From Lewinellaceae bacterium (lineage in GTDB: Bacteria; Bacteroidota; Bacteroidia; Chitinophagales; Saprospiraceae), in assembly GCA_020636405.1 (NCBI GenBank), contig JACJXW010000007.1, positions 620,001 through 684,000 on the forward strand: a stretch of 64,000 nucleotides of DNA, read 5' to 3'. A program made the translations under genes and the position numbers. Of this stretch, positions 61,599-64,000 are shown piece by piece. The notes beneath the pieces are model-generated. The model saw only the letters and a program-made list of their open reading frames with translations, did no database searches and was not told the DNA's origin. The first letter of the stretch is position 1, and every line of letters begins with the position of its first letter.

Positions 61599-62678
61599 TT
61601 AGAACTTCAACGTCCTGATGATATGCTCGATGTATTGCATCAGGTCTCTTTTGTCCTCCCCGGGGGCGTGCAGGAAACCATCTACGAAGAGCAGTTCATT
61701 GGTATTGGGGTTGAGAATGAGGTAGCTCACGAATGCCCCACCCATGTAATCCTCGACGATCTCCCAAATGCCTCTTGCTTCCAGGGTATAATAGCCGTTG
61801 ATCTTGGTGACATAGGCCAGTACCGGCAAGTCGACGCCGTTGGTCTGCATGTAGGTATTCGGAAGCGTAGAAGAAATGTACTTCCTGCCAATGGAATCCC
61901 GCAGGGCGATGATGTTTTCCTTAGTGAGCTGCGAGCGGTCCGTATAAGGTATTTTTTTCAGGATGATGCTGCTACTGGTCTCATCGGTTTCCCGGCGGAT
62001 CCAAATGATCTCATCGTCATTGATGGCGCGAAAATAATCGCTTGGAATACGCATGGAAACACCCATATCTTCTTTGATCTCTTCCTCCAGCCTTTTATTT
62101 TGTCCGTTGAGGTATACATAAGCATCCACCTTTTTGGAATCATGCTCATTGACCCGTTTGCGCACTGCCGGGAAGTTTTCCTTCAGGACGGCCATCAGCT
62201 CATCTTCGGAATAGCCAAATTCATAGATCAGCAACTGTCCCTTGGCCCACTTATCGCGGCCGAGGGCACTGTTGTAATCTTTATCTTCTTTTGCCTTTCG
62301 GGCTTTTTCTTCCCCAATGTCATTGATGATCATTTTAGTAGCAGGGGAATTCCGGTCATTGAGGTTACCCACCACCAAATAGGTACGCAGTTCTTTGCGG
62401 AGAGGGTCCTTGTTGAGCTCTTCGGGGGTGAAGAAGCGAAGGTCGAAGATAGGCTCCGGCTGTGGCAGCAATGGATAGGCGGAGGAATAATAATAACGCA
62501 GGGTATCGCCGATGGCGCCATCCCACATATCTGCATCCATAATGACGACGATCTCATTTAAATTGCCAAATGCGGTGGGGATAGGGCGCAGGCCCCGCTG
62601 GGTTTCTTCACTGCAACTCTGTAAAAGGAATGCAATCAGGAAGGATGCAAACCATATAGCTTTCAAAGGTTGTTTCAT
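61599..62678 (-). CDS. DUF4837 family lipoprotein
   Basis: 359 residues. The lipobox is LLQSC, with Cys22 the likely lipidated residue after a hydrophobic leader. The protein matches DUF4837 by blocks such as GNLNEIVVIMDADMW, RDKWAKGQLLIYEFG and IIWIRRETDETSSS. The family is periplasmic or outer-membrane-facing, common in Bacteroidota, and of unknown function. It is monocistronic. Confidence 0.85.
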   Translation of the reverse strand: MKQPLKAIWFASFLIAFLLQSCSEETQRGLRPIPTAFGNLNEIVVIMDADMWDGAIGDTLRYYYSSAYPLLPQPEPIFDLRFFTPEELNKDPLRKELRTYLVVGNLNDRNSPATKMIINDIGEEKARKAKEDKDYNSALGRDKWAKGQLLIYEFGYSEDELMAVLKENFPAVRKRVNEHDSKKVDAYVYLNGQNKRLEEEIKEDMGVSMRIPSDYFRAINDDEIIWIRRETDETSSSIILKKIPYTDRSQLTKENIIALRDSIGRKYISSTLPNTYMQTNGVDLPVLAYVTKINGYYTLEARGIWEIVEDYMGGAFVSYLILNPNTNELLFVDGFLHAPGEDKRDLMQYIEHIIRTLKF

Positions 62679-62925
62679 CGGAAGTATTGATTTTTTTCCT
62701 TAAAGTTAATGCTTTATAACACAATGGCCGGCAATGGCAGGCCGAAAGTGCAATGCTTTGATCAAGGAATTCGGAGAATTAAAATTTTCTGAGAATTCAG
62801 TAGGAATAGGTGTGTATTGTACCCTTTGTTCACTAGAACAGATGCATCCGGATATCGTTTTGGCGTGAAATGGGTAACTTTTGTTTGGGCAATTAAGCGC
62901 TCCGAACGGAAAGGGCTAATAAAGA

Positions 62926-62966
62926 AGAGCCTGTCTGGGCCACTGTGTATGATCCGGACAGGCTCT
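62926..62966 (-). terminator. Terminator after the 62987-63478 gene
   Basis: agagcctgtc (62926-62935) and gacaggctct (62957-62966) form a 10-bp stem. On the minus strand TCTTTATTAG follows. The 62679-62925 stretch otherwise shows no gene. Confidence 0.6.
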
Positions 62967-62986
62967 GCAGGACTTTAATCAACTGT

Positions 62987-63478
62987 TTATTGGGACAACC
63001 TCTGCCCTATGGCAGCCTTGAGTTGGGCGGGATGCTGGGTGCCGATGAACAACTGCTGCCCATTTTTCAGGCAGAGGCTGAGCCCTTTCCTGCCCGAAAC
63101 GCTGAACATGCGCTCCCCGGTACCCAAGCGGACAGCCCACCCGCTCAGTTCGGCAGATAAGGGCGTATCGACGAATTCACAACTTTCAATTTCTTCCCAC
63201 TTTACTTTGTGCTTCCGGTAGTGCACCGGGAAAAACTGGTATTGAATACCATCTTCTTCAATCCTCACGATCAGCCGGATGCTCCAGAGGTAGGCCATCG
63301 CTCCGGTGAGGATAAGGGCGATCAGGGTATATTGAAGCGTGAGAAGGCCTGGCTCATAGGCACCGGAAATGAACAATTCAACAAAATGATAGGTAGTGCC
63401 AATCATTAAAAACAGTAATAATGCGAAGACTTCCCATCTTCTGAACCGCTGTTCTTCTTTATAGATCGTTTTACTCAT
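62987..63478 (-). CDS. Two-helix membrane protein with PH-like domain
   Basis: 163 residues: a basic N-terminus, two membrane helices (about 17-37 and 46-68), then a soluble domain. The soluble part (IRLIVRIEEDGIQYQFFPVH to GQQLFIGTQHPAQLKAAI) looks like the PH-like fold of DUF6141-type proteins. Function is unknown. A terminator follows. Confidence 0.75.
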   Translation of the reverse strand: MSKTIYKEEQRFRRWEVFALLLFLMIGTTYHFVELFISGAYEPGLLTLQYTLIALILTGAMAYLWSIRLIVRIEEDGIQYQFFPVHYRKHKVKWEEIESCEFVDTPLSAELSGWAVRLGTGERMFSVSGRKGLSLCLKNGQQLFIGTQHPAQLKAAIGQRLSQ

Positions 63479-63571
63479 AGCAACAAAGTTAACATTAAAT
63501 TAACATTAGGTTAATAATGAATTTACAAAGAACAACTCCTGTCCGGGAAATAAAGTTTCATTCCCAAAAAA

Positions 63572-63608
63572 AAATCGGGTGGAGAACAATGAAGTCCCCA
63601 CCCGATTT
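63572..63608 (-). terminator. Strong terminator after the MoxR-type gene
   Basis: aaatcgggtgg (63572-63582) pairs with ccacccgattt (63598-63608). On the minus strand the stem runs into a tract of about nine T. Confidence 0.85.
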
Positions 63609-63630
63609 GGGTTATTACGGAAAGAAAGCT

Positions 63631-64000
63631 TTAGAACAAGCTTTCGATGATGTTTTCTTCGGTGATGCCTTCTGCCTCGGCCTTGTAGTTGCGAACGATC
63701 CGGTGGCGCAGTACATATTTGGCGATGGCCTGCACATCCTCAATATCGGGAGAGTATTTTCCGTGGATGGCGGAGTGGCATTTTGCACCCAACACGAGGT
63801 ATTGAGAAGCGCGGGGCCCGGCGCCCCAGGAGATATAGTCGTTCACTTTCTGGGTGGCGCGCCCGGTATTTGGCCTGGTTTTGGTGGCCAGGGATACGGC
63901 GTATTCCAGCACATTGTCGGCAATCGGTACTTTGCGGATCAATTGCTGGAACGATTTGATCTGGCTGCCGGTAAGCACGTGCTTCAATTCGTAGTTGAGG
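63631..64000 (-). CDS. MoxR-type AAA ATPase, C-terminal part only
   Basis: The frame stays open to the right edge, so the first part of the gene lies outside. The visible C-terminal lid region reads VLEYAVSLATKTRP, DYISWGAGPRASQYLVLGAK, DVQAIAKYVLRHRI and ends EENIIESLF, which is typical of MoxR ATPases. These act as chaperones for metal or cofactor insertion, often next to von Willebrand A-domain genes, which would be beyond the window. Confidence 0.88.
   Translation of the reverse strand, partial: LNYELKHVLTGSQIKSFQQLIRKVPIADNVLEYAVSLATKTRPNTGRATQKVNDYISWGAGPRASQYLVLGAKCHSAIHGKYSPDIEDVQAIAKYVLRHRIVRNYKAEAEGITEENIIESLF

Overview
The window looks like chromosomal DNA of a free-living, probably marine or aquatic Bacteroidota, most likely of the Saprospiria type. 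That placement is inference. It rests on many secreted proteins ending in type IX secretion (T9SS) sorting domains with a YPNP motif, several TAnnTTTG promoter -7 elements typical of the phylum, an ATP-type PEP carboxykinase, a DUF2723 glycosyltransferase-like protein, and families common there (DUF4837, DUF1761, DUF3127). No rRNA, tRNA, CRISPR array, phage module or intact transposase was seen.

Layout. 1-2411 (minus): a four-gene membrane redox cluster built around a fused cytochrome-b-like/Rieske protein. 2736-4628: a long PurF-type amidophosphoribosyltransferase. 4700-14690: an accessory block. It starts with a palindromic element and a broken M43-type metalloprotease/beta-helix gene, followed by three tandem copies of [protease tail + secreted beta-propeller-like T9SS cargo]; these copies show signs of recent duplication and gene conversion. 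14693-20649: an aminotransferase, pterin carbinolamine dehydratase, and a five-gene run (geranylgeranyl reductase, ferredoxin, plant-like VTE3, VTE4 and VTE2 homologues) that reads as a tocopherol-type prenylquinol pathway. 20667-28292 (minus): two T9SS cargo genes. The second is a 1910-residue metalloprotease/PKD/beta-helix protein whose signal peptide is separated from the body by an (AC)7 tract in the wrong frame, a candidate phase-variation switch.

28508-43479 is mostly housekeeping: M42 and M28 peptidases, a flippase, RsmG, an RluA-family synthase, a DUF2723 protein, RpiB, a Gfo/Idh/MocA oxidoreductase and PckA. It also contains a 258-bp MITE-like insertion with an 8-bp target duplication. 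43690-54619 holds a secreted PPP-like phosphatase, five tandem paralogues that align by motif with CotH atypical kinases, and (after an oppositely oriented two-gene operon) a full CotH/lamin-tail T9SS protein. Together these suggest an extracytoplasmic phosphorylation system.

54826-64000: a LytTR response regulator, a DUF1761 protein, a truncated ROK kinase remnant, a GNAT-like/cNMP-binding fusion, an unassigned structured intergenic region, HtpG, an ECF sigma/anti-sigma pair, a DUF4837 lipoprotein, a small membrane protein and the 3' end of a MoxR-type ATPase gene.

Coordinates and protein features were read by eye. Family assignments come from recognised motifs, not from a database search.
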